Part shown: piece by piece, positions 9,180-17,045 of the stretch
Layout of the letters: each line of letters opens with the position of its first letter
How positions within the stretch are numbered: position 1 is the stretch's first letter
DNA from: Ectothiorhodospiraceae bacterium
GTDB lineage: Bacteria > Pseudomonadota > Gammaproteobacteria > Nitrococcales > Aquisalimonadaceae
Assembly (NCBI GenBank): GCA_020831885.1
Contig: JAFIFU010000007.1
Span: 52,311-116,310 of the forward strand
Length of the DNA: 64,000 bases
Direction: 5' to 3'
Made by a program: the position numbers and the translations under genes
Notes under the pieces: generated by a model
What the model was told of the DNA's origin: nothing
Seen by the model: the letters and a program-made list of their open reading frames with translations, nothing else
Database searches by the model: none

Positions 9180-9593
9180 ATGACGATCGAGTACAGGGTC
9201 AACGCGCCCGTTACCGCGGATCAGTTCATTCAGGTGCTGGAAAGCTCCACCCTTGGTGCGCGCCGGCCTGTGCATGACCGGGCCTGCATGGAGGGCATGG
9301 TTGCCAACGCCAACCTGACGGTGAGCGCCTGGGACGGTGCCGACCTGGTGGGCATCGCCCGAAGTGTCACGGATTTTCACTATGCCTGTTATCTGTCGGA
9401 CCTGGCGGTTCACCGGGCATACCAGAGAGCGGGAATCGGCAAGCGGCTGCAGGCCTTCACCCAAGAGCAACTGGGGCCCCGGTGCAAGCTGATTCTCATT
9501 GCGGCGCCGGCGGCCAACAGCTACTACGGCCGGATCGGATACACACACAATGATCGCTGCTGGATTCTGGAGCGGGAGCAACCCATCGACTGA
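9180..9593 (+). CDS. GNAT family N-acetyltransferase
   Basis: 137 residues starting MTIEYRVNAP. The acetyl-CoA binding region is CYLSDLAVHRAYQRAGIGKR (about residues 72-91), with the R/Q-x2-G-x-G/A pyrophosphate loop QRAGIGK. NSYYGRIGYTH near the C-terminus gives the usual Tyr before the final strand. The family acetylates amino groups of small molecules or proteins. The open frame extends 47 codons upstream, but that part is Arg-rich and unlike the family. The gene is followed after 68 bases by the MAPEG gene on the same strand. Confidence 0.88.
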   Translation: MTIEYRVNAPVTADQFIQVLESSTLGARRPVHDRACMEGMVANANLTVSAWDGADLVGIARSVTDFHYACYLSDLAVHRAYQRAGIGKRLQAFTQEQLGPRCKLILIAAPAANSYYGRIGYTHNDRCWILEREQPID

Positions 9594-9661
9594 TGAGGCA
9601 GCCCGCCGTTTCATGCGCGATTGACGGGAAAAGCGCTTCGGGCCGGCGTATGGAGGGGGCG

Positions 9662-10078
9662 ATGAGTACATCGGCGGTTGTCTTTGGGGGCTTTATTGCC
9701 TGGACGCTGTTTCTCCTTGTGTTGATGGAGCTACTGCGCTCCTATCTGGTGGTGACGGGGCAGCAGGCATCCAACGCGTTCCGGCCGGATAACGCGAACC
9801 TGTCGCCATTCATGCAGCGCCTGGCGCGTGCCCATGCGAACTGCGTGGAGAGTCTGCCCGTCTTTGGCGGCCTGCTGGTGCTGGCCCTGGTGACCGGCCA
9901 GAGCCACGTGACCGATCCGCTGGCGCCATGGTTCCTGGCGGCCCGGGTGATCCAGTCCGGGATTCACCTGAGCTCGCTCAGTGTTCCCGCGGTCAACGCC
10001 CGCTTTGCGGCCTTCGCGGTGCAAATCGTGATTGGCGTCTACTGGGCCTGGTCGCTGTTGGCGGGAACCGGCGGGTAG
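9662..10078 (+). CDS. MAPEG family membrane protein
   Basis: 138 residues with four hydrophobic helices. The family signature RAHANCVESLPVFGGLLVLA is at about residues 54-73. MAPEG proteins (microsomal glutathione S-transferase and leukotriene C4 synthase relatives) are integral membrane trimers that often use glutathione. Bacterial members are poorly characterised. A GGAGGGGG ribosome site lies 2-3 bases before the chosen ATG and is closer to ideal for it than for the ATG at 9650. The gene is convergent with the DUF2182 gene. Confidence 0.85.
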   Translation: MSTSAVVFGGFIAWTLFLLVLMELLRSYLVVTGQQASNAFRPDNANLSPFMQRLARAHANCVESLPVFGGLLVLALVTGQSHVTDPLAPWFLAARVIQSGIHLSSLSVPAVNARFAAFAVQIVIGVYWAWSLLAGTGG

Positions 10079-10187
10079 GGTCTCCGTACCGCGAAAGCGC
10101 GATCCATCCTCTTTCGATGCTGTGGGCGAGTGTGGATTCGGAGACCCTGCACGCGCTGTGGTCGCCAAGCACATTCCGGGCACCGCT

Positions 10188-10973
10188 TCAGTGTCCGGGA
10201 ACCATTGACGGCATCCATTCCGGGCTGATCGCCACAAGCATCCCGAGAGCGATCAGGACCATGCCCACGGGGCGGGCAGCAGCGTCTCCGCCCGGTCCGG
10301 CCTTTTCGTACAGCATCAGCAGCGCCAGCGGCACCATCCAGGCCAGATTGGCGATACCGACGATGAACATCACTAGCATCAGCGCCCAGCAGCAGCCCAG
10401 ACAGAACAGGCCGTGACTGGCGCCCAGCTTCAGCGCCGCTGGCACGCCGCGCCGGTAGTGACTCATCAGGAACGCCGCCGGGTGGCGGCATTTGTCCAGG
10501 CAGCGGTCCTTGAGGGCGGTGAACTGAAAGCCGCCGGCCAGCATCAGCACGCCACCGCCGACCAGCTCGGGGCGATGCATCAGCCAGTGCCAGTGATGCA
10601 AGGCGTAGTGGAGCGCGGAGTCTCCCAGCAGGGCGGCGAAGCCGAAGCCGGTCCATACCAGCAGATAGCCCCCGAGGAATGCGGCACGCACGGCGGCAGG
10701 GCGGGGTTGGCTGGCGGACACCCGACGGAACAGGCCGATCATGGGCAGCGATGACGGGAGCATCATGGCGGCGATGTGGATCTGCCAGGCGATGAAGAAC
10801 AGCCCCACGCTTGCCCACAGTGTGAGGTCCGCCACATGTAACTGGTGGTGGTGCGCCCACTGAACCCGGCCTGTGAACTCAGCCATGATCGCGATGGTCC
10901 ACGCGGCGGCGATGACTCCCAGCAGAGTCGGTGATGGCAGCCAGACGCGGCGGGGAAGGACGGCGGTGCTCAT
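10188..10973 (-). CDS. DUF2182 predicted metal-binding integral membrane protein
   Basis: 261 residues with about seven membrane helices. Conserved features of DUF2182 are visible: AAMMLPSSLPMIGLF in helix 2, YLLVWTGFGFAAL in helix 3, FQFTALKDRCLDKCRHP after helix 4, and LGASHGLFCLGCCWALM further on. The paired cysteines and His/Met residues suggest metal handling. Its function has not been established. The first four bases overlap the end of the DUF1326 gene (ATGA junction), a coupling seen often for these two families, so the two proteins probably work together. Confidence 0.85.
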   Translation of the reverse strand: MSTAVLPRRVWLPSPTLLGVIAAAWTIAIMAEFTGRVQWAHHHQLHVADLTLWASVGLFFIAWQIHIAAMMLPSSLPMIGLFRRVSASQPRPAAVRAAFLGGYLLVWTGFGFAALLGDSALHYALHHWHWLMHRPELVGGGVLMLAGGFQFTALKDRCLDKCRHPAAFLMSHYRRGVPAALKLGASHGLFCLGCCWALMLVMFIVGIANLAWMVPLALLMLYEKAGPGGDAAARPVGMVLIALGMLVAISPEWMPSMVPGH

Positions 10974-11596
10974 GGCCGGTGCTCCATCTTCCAGGCCGTC
11001 TGGATGGAGTTCTGACCATCATACGACCAGGCCATGCCGTGCCGCGGCAGATTGACCCGGTACCGTGCGGATTTCCCCACATAGGCCGGTGCTCCCTCCA
11101 CGGTGGCGAAGGCGCTGCCATACAGGGTGGCAGTACTGCCGTCCGGGGACGACTGGATGGGCTGCAGGTCCGCCTCGATGATGCCGTCCACACGCAGCCT
11201 GCCGGTGACCTTTTCCACCTCGTGGGTCATCGGCGCCCGTTCCACAGCGACCAACTCGCCCACCAGTCCGGCCAGGTCCGCCAGACCCCCGCCGAGCTTC
11301 CCGGAGAACGCGTCCAGCAGCGCCTGGTACTGGGCATCGGTGGCCTGGTCGTCCACCAGCATCACCGAGCGCCACCCGCCGGCCAGTGCGTTGCCCGGAA
11401 TCTGGGCGATATTCACCACGGTGAGCCCGGAGACATCCGTATTGCCGACCATCCCCCGATCCAGATGGAAGGCAATGACACCATGGCATTTTCCCCCGTC
11501 CGGATCCTCCCCGATGAAGCAGGGGCAGGGCGATCCGCATGAGCAGATCTCCAGCAGCGTTCCTTCCAGCGAGTATCCGCCTGCACTGTTCATCAT
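10970..11596 (-). CDS. DUF1326 domain protein
   Basis: 208 residues with no signal peptide. The N-terminal motif EICSCGSPCPCFIGEDPDGG (about residues 17-36) holds four cysteines in a C-x-C-x3-C-x-C array, the family hallmark and a likely metal or iron-sulfur site. The later region has ALAGGWRSVMLVDDQATDAQ and PRHGMAWSYDGQNSIQT, also typical. The function is unknown. Translation is coupled to the DUF2182 membrane protein downstream by a 4-base overlap. A cytoplasmic partner delivering or sensing a metal for that membrane protein is an inference from the cysteines and gene order. Confidence 0.85.
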   Translation of the reverse strand: MMNSAGGYSLEGTLLEICSCGSPCPCFIGEDPDGGKCHGVIAFHLDRGMVGNTDVSGLTVVNIAQIPGNALAGGWRSVMLVDDQATDAQYQALLDAFSGKLGGGLADLAGLVGELVAVERAPMTHEVEKVTGRLRVDGIIEADLQPIQSSPDGSTATLYGSAFATVEGAPAYVGKSARYRVNLPRHGMAWSYDGQNSIQTAWKMEHRP

Positions 11597-11630
11597 GCAC
11601 CTCCGACTGTTTTGCGGTTCATGGGCTTCT

Positions 11631-11645
11631 AGGGAAGCGTTGATC
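11631..11645 (+). repeat. Dispersed short palindromic repeat, partial copy 2
   Basis: AGGGAAGCGTTGATC matches the first 15 bases of the family consensus with one change. It lies upstream of the DUF1326 gene in a 169-base spacer that otherwise shows nothing recognisable. Confidence 0.5.
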
Positions 11646-11765
11646 GTTGAGACCTACGGGCTAGTGTGGGCACGGGTGGCCGGTGCCCGCATCGCGGAAA
11701 GCGCACACGGTGGTCTGGGGGGAACCCCGTAGATGGCACGGGGGTGATCCGATACCCGGGCCGGA

Positions 11766-12824
11766 TCAAGAGGGTTCGCGGAGCGAGGTGAGCCCGAGCT
11801 GAACCGCCCGCATGGCTGCTTCGGCGCGACCACGCACGGCCATCTTTCCGTAGATGTTGGTGACGTGCCGCTCCACCGTGCCCGGGGAAATGCCCAGTGT
11901 CCGGGCGATTTCCTTATTGGTCATGCCTTCGGCAATGAGGCGCAGCACCTCCTGTTCGCGCTGCGTTAGCTGGTCCTGCGATGCGGGAGGGCTCCGCTCG
12001 CCGTTCAACGGGCGGCCGGTGATAAAGGCAAGTATCGTCTCCAGGATGGACCCGGAGGCACGCATGAACAGCCCGTGATCACGCCCTTCCGCGATATACA
12101 GCCGGGCGCCGGGGATCAGTGCCGCCATTTCCTTTCCTGCATCCAGCGGAATGGCCGGATCGTGCCGGTCATGCAGCACAAGTGTGGGGGCGCGGACATG
12201 GGGAAGGAACGGGCAGGCATCCAGGGTCCGTATATGATCCAGTAACTGTTGCGCGGCCGCGGGGGTTGCCGCTGTGCGCTGAAAGCCGTTGAACCATTCG
12301 ATGTCCTGGGAACCCCCGGAGGGCACCAGCATGGCCGCGAGCACCCGGGTCGCCAGTGGCCAGTCAATCCGGATCAACTGATTCAGTCCTTCGAACCAAT
12401 GCGGAGCCGCAACGACGCTCCCCCGGGCGAAGCCTGAGCAGCAGATCAGGCGATCCACCCGTTCCGGGTACCAGGCGGCGAAAGTGGCTGCGGCGGGCGT
12501 AGCGGCGCAATGGCCGATGAGGCTGGCACACGCGATCCCCAGCGTATCCATCACCGCCAGGAGCTGATCGGCATCGTTTCGCAGGGAGTGGGGGAATCGC
12601 TGACGGTCCGAGAGCCCGCAGCCGAGTCGGTCGTACCAGATGAGCCGGTGGGTGCGGGTCAGCCGGGCCCGGGCGCTGCTCGTGGACGGGTGCGTCCAGA
12701 ACTCGTGCAGATGACACAGCCAGCCGGGCAGGATGATCAGCGGAGGCCCATCCCCCAGGGAGGCGGTGGCCACATGGCCACCGCTTGGCACCCGACAGTA
12801 ATGGACCTCCGGGGTAGCCGTCAT
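11766..12824 (-). CDS. Alpha/beta hydrolase fused to a LuxR-type HTH domain
   Basis: 352 residues. Residues about 20-270 are an alpha/beta hydrolase: oxyanion region LPGWLCHL, nucleophile elbow GHCAAT (Cys106), acid HDRHDP (Asp222) and base GRDHGLF (His250). The usual nucleophilic Ser is Cys, and the second elbow Gly is Ala. Residues 286-345 are a GerE/LuxR helix-turn-helix (LTQREQEVLRLIAEG, MTNKEIARTLGISPGTVERH). This arrangement implies a regulator whose hydrolase part binds or turns over a small ester- or lactone-like signal. No synthase gene is adjacent. The promoter region contains a GACCGGTC palindrome. Confidence 0.88.
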   Translation of the reverse strand: MTATPEVHYCRVPSGGHVATASLGDGPPLIILPGWLCHLHEFWTHPSTSSARARLTRTHRLIWYDRLGCGLSDRQRFPHSLRNDADQLLAVMDTLGIACASLIGHCAATPAAATFAAWYPERVDRLICCSGFARGSVVAAPHWFEGLNQLIRIDWPLATRVLAAMLVPSGGSQDIEWFNGFQRTAATPAAAQQLLDHIRTLDACPFLPHVRAPTLVLHDRHDPAIPLDAGKEMAALIPGARLYIAEGRDHGLFMRASGSILETILAFITGRPLNGERSPPASQDQLTQREQEVLRLIAEGMTNKEIARTLGISPGTVERHVTNIYGKMAVRGRAEAAMRAVQLGLTSLREPS

Positions 12825-12865
12825 GCGCAGCCCCTCCTCACATGCCTATTATTGTTTTGTGTAAT

Positions 12866-12883
12866 TTGACCGACCGGTCTAAT
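12866..12883. promoter_or_regulatory. Candidate TetR-type operator upstream of the hydrolase-LuxR gene
   Basis: TTGACCGACCGGTCTAAT contains the perfect palindrome GACCGGTC (12872-12879) with a second GACC half directly before it. Such GACCGGTC-centred sites are common TetR-family operators. It lies about 45 bases upstream of the hydrolase-LuxR start. No matching regulator is adjacent, so the assignment is tentative. Confidence 0.4.
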
Positions 12884-13246
12884 ACAAGATAGACGGGATT
12901 CCCTTCTGTGCAAGGCGTCAGGCCGTCGGGCGCGTTCGGATGCCTTTTGGTCAGGCCTCTCAACGACGCTGAGACGTGACAACGCTTGCTGAAAGTCTGG
13001 CGTCTGCTGAGAGCGCGGTAATCCGGAGAGGATTGACCCGGCGCAATGTGGCCTTGCCGGTGTTGTGCGTCAATTCAGGGGTGCCCGGATTCAATGCGGG
13101 CGCAGGAAGGTGGATGGGCAGACGTCATGCGCCGGGTGGTTCGCGAAGGACCGGTGCCGGCGGCCGCATCGATCGCCGTTGTCTTTCAATCATGGCCCGA
13201 CTCCGGCTGTATGTCGCCGGCGGCGCCGCTGCTGCGGAGTTCCATC
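12884..13246. other. Intergenic region before the hibernation-factor gene
   Basis: This 363-base stretch between divergent genes shows no conserved coding region. Its reading frames give Cys/Arg-rich peptides typical of non-coding high-GC DNA. A CGGAG ribosome site precedes the ATG at 13247. Confidence 0.5.
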
Positions 13247-13813
13247 ATGCAGGCCCCCGTTGAGATCACATTTCGAGATGTGGATCGTTCCCAGGCTGTC
13301 GAGGACCGGGTTATGAAGCTTGCCGACAAGCTGGAGCGTCATTTCCAGCCCATCATGGGCTGCCGTGTGATGATCGAGACCAGTCACCGGCATCACCACA
13401 AGGGCAACATCTATCACGTGCGCATTGATCTGACCGTGCCGGGTGCGGAACTGGTGGTCAGTCGCGAGCCGGGCGAGAACCACGCACACGAGGATGTATT
13501 TGTAGCTGTTCGGGATGCCTTTCAGGCGATGACCCGCAAGCTGGAAGAGTACGCCCGCAAACTGCGCCTGGATGTGAAACACCACGAGACGCCGCCTCAC
13601 GGGCGGATCATTGAAATCCAACCGACGCGGAGCGGTGGACTGATTCAAACCCCTGACGGGCGGGAGATTCAATTCTGGTCCACCAGCGTCGTCAATCGCG
13701 ATTTCGCCAAGCTGTCGGTGGGTGATGAGGTCCGCTTTGTTGAATCCCAAGGGGATGAAGGGCCGGTTGCAAGCACCGTGCATGTGGTGGGTAAGCATCA
13801 TGTGGTGGGCTGA
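13247..13813 (+). CDS. HPF/RaiA-like ribosome-associated protein with C-terminal beta-barrel domain
   Basis: 188 residues from MQAPVEITFRDVD. Residues 1-105 are an S30EA/HPF domain (VEDRVMKLADKLERHFQPIM, and HEDVFVAVRDAFQAMTRKLE then EYARKLR), the family that binds the 30S decoding centre to idle ribosomes. Residues about 118-188 form a short basic beta domain (GRIIEIQPTRSGGLIQTPDG, VGDEVRFVESQGDEGPVAST) resembling a cold-shock/OB barrel. HPF-plus-CSD proteins are known in proteobacteria but are less common than the short HPF. The frame extends 67 codons upstream without family similarity. The CGGAG ribosome site supports the chosen start. Confidence 0.88.
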   Translation: MQAPVEITFRDVDRSQAVEDRVMKLADKLERHFQPIMGCRVMIETSHRHHHKGNIYHVRIDLTVPGAELVVSREPGENHAHEDVFVAVRDAFQAMTRKLEEYARKLRLDVKHHETPPHGRIIEIQPTRSGGLIQTPDGREIQFWSTSVVNRDFAKLSVGDEVRFVESQGDEGPVASTVHVVGKHHVVG

Positions 13814-13903
13814 ACGGGTGGCAGCTTGCCTGCCGACCAGTATTATTGGCGCCAGAGCGGCCAGCAAGCATCATGCACTGTCGCCTGGGGCGTCATCGGG
13901 CGC

Positions 13904-13960
13904 AGAACGGGGCTGACACCGGGTGCGTACCGCAAGGAGTTCGCCCGCGTCGCCGATGCG
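13904..13960 (+). pseudogene. Possible remnant of an AraC-type regulator C-terminus
   Basis: Read in the frame starting at 13904, the peptide RRTGLTPGAYRKEFARV looks like the conserved end of an AraC-type DNA-binding domain (R-x-T-G-x-T-P-x-x-Y-R). No helix-turn-helix precedes it and no start is credible, so only a degraded tail could remain. The match is short and may be chance. Confidence 0.3.
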
Positions 13961-14013
13961 GGGCTCCGGGTGGATGGTGTTTCGCGTGCCACCAAGGCAG
14001 ATCGGGAGGGAGC

Positions 14014-14469
14014 ATGGAAACCTTTGACACCGCGTTCATTCAACCCCGGGATCGGGACGCATGGCGGGAGTTGTTCGACGGCTATGCGGCGTTCTACGGC
14101 GTGCCCATGAACGATGCCATTGCCGACCGGGTCTGGGGTTGGTTAATGGATCCCGACCATGTCCTGGAAGGGTTGGTGGTGCGCGCCGGCGAGGATCGCC
14201 CGGTGGGGTTCGCCCATGTGCGCGCTTGCCCACGGCCGCTGGGCGGCTGCGAGGTGGGCTTTCTGGACGACATGTTCGTGGCGCCGGAAGCACGCGGGAG
14301 CGGGGCGGCGGACGCGCTGTTCGGTCATCTGCGCAGCCTGGCGCGGGAACGCGGCTGGCCGGCGATCCGCTGGGTGACCCAGCATTTCAACACCCGGGGG
14401 CGCGGGTTTTACGACCGGTACACCGGCGGCCCCAGCGATTTCATCATGTATCAGTGGAAGCAGGCATAG
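14014..14469 (+). CDS. GNAT family N-acetyltransferase
   Basis: 151 residues from METFDTAFIQPRD, with a GGGAGGGAGC ribosome site. The acetyl-CoA region is VGFLDDMFVAPEARGSGAAD (about residues 78-97), with the loop ARGSGAA in place of the usual Q/R-x2-G-x-G/A. The C-terminal part QHFNTRGRGFYDRYTGGPSD has the conserved Asn and Tyr of the fold. The substrate is unknown. A HAD dehalogenase follows after about 70 bases on the same strand, so a two-gene operon is likely. Confidence 0.88.
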   Translation: METFDTAFIQPRDRDAWRELFDGYAAFYGVPMNDAIADRVWGWLMDPDHVLEGLVVRAGEDRPVGFAHVRACPRPLGGCEVGFLDDMFVAPEARGSGAADALFGHLRSLARERGWPAIRWVTQHFNTRGRGFYDRYTGGPSDFIMYQWKQA

Positions 14470-14540
14470 GGCGGAGCCCCGGCCATTCCGAGACGGGGTT
14501 CCTTCGGCTTGAGATGATCCGGTCCGGGAGGCGTCGTTTC

Positions 14541-15239
14541 ATGGACGGTGCGGTGAAGGTGTTGGCATTCGATGTGTTCGGAACAGTGGTGGACTGGCAT
14601 GGGTCCGTTGTCCGGGAGGTCCAGGCCATGGAACTCGACGTGGATGCCGACGCATTCGCCCTGGCATGGCGCGCGGGGTATGCGCCCGCGATGCAGCGGG
14701 TCATGTCCGGCGAGCTGGGCTGGACCTTGATCGACGAGCTGCACCGGATGATTCTGGACCAAATCCTGGAGGCGTTCGGGGTCACGCACCTGAACGAAGC
14801 CGAGAAACGGCATCTGAACCGGGCCTGGCACCGACTGGATCCCTGGCCGGATTCCGTGGAGGGATTGAAGCGGCTGAAGACCCGCTACCCGATCTGCACG
14901 CTCTCGAACGGTAATATCGGTCTGCTGACACATATGGCCCGGCATGCCGGGTTGCCCTGGGACTGTATTCTTTCCGCCGAGGTGTTCCGGCGTTACAAGC
15001 CCCATCCGGACACCTACCTGGGCGTGGCCCGCGTGTTCGACCTGGCACCGGAGGAGGTGATGCTGGTGGCCGCGCACCAGGATGACCTGGACGCCGCCCG
15101 TGCCTGCGGCTTGCGTACAGCCTACATCGAACGGCCACTGGAGTTCGGCACCAACCACCCCAAGGACGTGGCGCCGAACCCGGCGAACACCAGACACGCG
15201 ACGAGCCTGACCGATCTGGCGAGGCAGCTCGGTTGCTAG
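14541..15239 (+). CDS. (S)-2-haloacid dehalogenase, HAD type II
   Basis: 232 residues from MDGAVKVLAFDVFGTVVDW. Motif I is FDVFGTVVDW with the nucleophilic Asp10 of L-2-haloacid dehalogenases. Motif II is TLSNGN (about residues 120-125), the motif III Lys is in RRYKPHPDTYLG, and motif IV is VAAHQDDLDAA. The enzyme class hydrolyses the C-halogen bond of short 2-haloalkanoic acids through an aspartyl ester. Substrate range in uncharacterised members is often broader, including phosphatase-like side activity. The longer open frame upstream overlaps the GNAT gene and is rejected. The gene runs convergently into the VOC gene. Confidence 0.87.
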   Translation: MDGAVKVLAFDVFGTVVDWHGSVVREVQAMELDVDADAFALAWRAGYAPAMQRVMSGELGWTLIDELHRMILDQILEAFGVTHLNEAEKRHLNRAWHRLDPWPDSVEGLKRLKTRYPICTLSNGNIGLLTHMARHAGLPWDCILSAEVFRRYKPHPDTYLGVARVFDLAPEEVMLVAAHQDDLDAARACGLRTAYIERPLEFGTNHPKDVAPNPANTRHATSLTDLARQLGC

Positions 15240-15280
15240 CCCGCGTAGCTCACTGATCCCCGACAGCAACCGTTGGCGGC

Positions 15281-15300
15281 TTAAGGAAGTGCTTCCTTAA
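15281..15300. repeat. Palindromic repeat copy 3 between convergent genes
   Basis: TTAAGGAAG and CTTCCTTAA form a 9-bp inverted repeat around a TG centre, like two outer ends of the dispersed repeat family meeting head to head. The TAA stop of the minus-strand VOC gene (15297-15299) lies inside the right arm. It may also act as a weak bidirectional terminator. Confidence 0.6.
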
Positions 15301-15722
15301 GTCTGTCCCTCCAGGGGGTGGGCAAAGCTCCAGTAGTGACCGTAGGGATCAACGACGACCGCGAACCGGTCGCCCCAGAACGCGTCCTCCGGTGGCATCA
15401 GCACCGTTGCACCGGCCCGGGAGGCGCGTTCCACGGCGGCGTCGCAATCGGCCACGGGCAGGTGCATGGTCACCGGGGAACCGCCCAGCGCCTGCGGTGT
15501 GGAGGGTTCCCCGTCGCCGGTCGGGCAGGCGTCGGGAAAGTCGTCCCGCAGGTACAGGGTCGCGCCGTTGATTTCCAGGGCCGCATGCATCAGGCGCTGA
15601 CCGTCATCGGCGGGTACGCGCATGATCTCCACGGCCCCCAGGGCCTGGCTGTAGAACGCGATCGCAGCGGCGGCGTCGTTCACCACGAGGTGCGGGATGA
15701 TAGTGCCGGTCTGGTTGTCCAT
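15297..15722 (-). CDS. VOC/glyoxalase superfamily protein, PhnB-like
   Basis: 141 residues from MDNQTGTIIPHLVVND, with AGGAGG 7 bases before the ATG. The two beta-alpha-beta-beta-beta modules are visible: NDAAAAIAFYSQALGAVEIM in the first, and CDAAVERASRAGATVLMPPE then FWGDRFAVVVDPYGHYWSFA in the second. The second has the WGDR...DPxGHxW pattern of PhnB/YdcJ-type VOC proteins. These fold as metal-binding paired modules, but the reaction is unknown. The gene is monocistronic, and its stop codon overlaps a palindromic repeat. Confidence 0.85.
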   Translation of the reverse strand: MDNQTGTIIPHLVVNDAAAAIAFYSQALGAVEIMRVPADDGQRLMHAALEINGATLYLRDDFPDACPTGDGEPSTPQALGGSPVTMHLPVADCDAAVERASRAGATVLMPPEDAFWGDRFAVVVDPYGHYWSFAHPLEGQT

Positions 15723-15926
15723 GGGATGTCCTCCTGGGGGTGGCAAAATGCGTTATTCCGGGTTCCGGGGCTTGCCGGTGACCCGGCCGTCACGTTCGGT
15801 CCATGCCTTCCTGGACTGGTCGTCCCCGGGGCCGGGAATTCGACAGGCATGGCATTCTCCGGACCGGGGGCGGGCCGCCGGTCCCCTTACCCGTCCCGGC
15901 GGAACCCCTGATGACCAGCGTGCCCG

Positions 15927-16523
15927 TTACCGGTGGCTGAGCAGCCCGTCGATCAGGGTCTCCAGGGCGCGCTGGTAGTCCTCGGGGCGGCCGCCGGCCT
16001 CCACCGCCAGCGCGGCCCGGTCGAAACAGGCCGCCAGCAGCGTCGTGGTCGCGTCCAGGGGCAGAGCCGGGATCACACCGGCCGCCATGGCCGCGGACAG
16101 ACCCTCCCGCAAGGTGCGCGCACCGTGTTCCCGGTCGATGGCGTCCATCTCGCCGCGGCCCAGGATGGCCGGCCCGTCCAGGAGGAGCAGGCGGGTGCGG
16201 CCCTTCACCGCCATGGCTTTCATGAACGCCTGCCCACCCCGGAGCAGCGCCTCCTGCGGGGTGAGCGATTCCGGTGTCGCCTGCTCGATCTCCGCCGCCA
16301 CGGCCGCGGCTTCCTGCTCCACCACGGAACGGAACAGGGCCGGCTTGTCGGCGAAGTGATGGTACAGGGCTCCTCGGGTCACGCCGGCGGCGGACACGAT
16401 TTCCGGCGTTCCCGTTTCGCCATACCCCTTGGTGACAAACAATCGCCGCGCCGCAGCGATCAGCGCGGCGCGGGTGGTTTCGGAGCGTTCCCGGTTCGAC
16501 CGGCGGGCGGAAATTTTTTGCAT
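15927..16523 (-). CDS. TetR/AcrR family transcriptional repressor
   Basis: 198 residues. The N-terminal helix-turn-helix is [20 protein letters not shown] followed by [20 protein letters not shown] (about residues 17-62). The rest is a helical ligand-binding and dimer domain (TetR_C). It is divergent from a VOC-family gene. Its own start codon lies inside the first of two similar operator-like sequences in the 60-base intergenic region, which suggests that it represses both itself and the neighbour. Confidence 0.92.
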   Translation of the reverse strand: MQKISARRSNRERSETTRAALIAAARRLFVTKGYGETGTPEIVSAAGVTRGALYHHFADKPALFRSVVEQEAAAVAAEIEQATPESLTPQEALLRGGQAFMKAMAVKGRTRLLLLDGPAILGRGEMDAIDREHGARTLREGLSAAMAAGVIPALPLDATTTLLAACFDRAALAVEAGGRPEDYQRALETLIDGLLSHR

Positions 16524-16567
16524 ACATGCAGCCTGTATGTTTATAGTTCACGTGCAGTCTGTATGTT
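16521..16567. promoter_or_regulatory. Twin TetR operator candidates between tetR and VOC genes
   Basis: CATACATGCAGCCTGTATG (16521-16539) has perfect CATACA/TGTATG arms. A second site, CACGTGCAGTCTGTATG, is at 16549-16565. They share the direct repeat TGCAG(C/T)CTGTATGTT at 16527-16541 and 16553-16567, spaced 26 bases apart. They occupy the whole divergent spacer, as expected for an autoregulating TetR repressor. Confidence 0.7.
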
Positions 16568-16583
16568 ACTACGAGGAGGAGAC

Positions 16584-17006
16584 ATGAAAGCCACCAGCTA
16601 TTACCCCGTGATTCTCACCGACGACGTGGCGGGAACGGCCGCGTTTTACAGCGATCATTTCCGTTTCAGGGCCCTGTTCGAAATTGACTGGTACGTGCAT
16701 CTGCAATCCCGGGAGGATGAAACGGTGAACCTGGGCATTGTCCGTGGCGATCATCCGACAGTACCGGAGAGTGCCCGCGGGCGCGTGTCGGGTCTGATCC
16801 TGAATTTCGAGGTGGAGGATCCGGACGCCGAGTATGCCCGCGTGCAGGCGGAGGGCCTGCCCATCCTGCAGGCCCTCCGGGACGAGGACTTTGGCCAACG
16901 GCACTTCATCACGGCCGACCCCAACGGTGTGCTGATTGACGTGATCAAGCCGATTCCCCCGTCCGGGGAGTATGCGGAGCACTATGCTGAGGAGCAGCCG
17001 GCCTGA
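16584..17006 (+). CDS. VOC/glyoxalase superfamily protein
   Basis: 140 residues from [15 protein letters not shown], preceded by GAGGAGGAGAC. The VOC fold is seen in [20 protein letters not shown] and [20 protein letters not shown], ending [20 protein letters not shown]. The D-P-N-G-V loop is the typical metal-site turn. The gene is controlled in all likelihood by the divergent TetR gene, so it may act on a compound sensed by that repressor, such as an electrophile or antibiotic. The substrate cannot be deduced. It is convergent with the LysR gene. Confidence 0.85.
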   Translation: MKATSYYPVILTDDVAGTAAFYSDHFRFRALFEIDWYVHLQSREDETVNLGIVRGDHPTVPESARGRVSGLILNFEVEDPDAEYARVQAEGLPILQALRDEDFGQRHFITADPNGVLIDVIKPIPPSGEYAEHYAEEQPA

Positions 17007-17045
17007 GCGGCAATGCCTGTCCGGAACCCCGGTGGCCCCTTCTGG

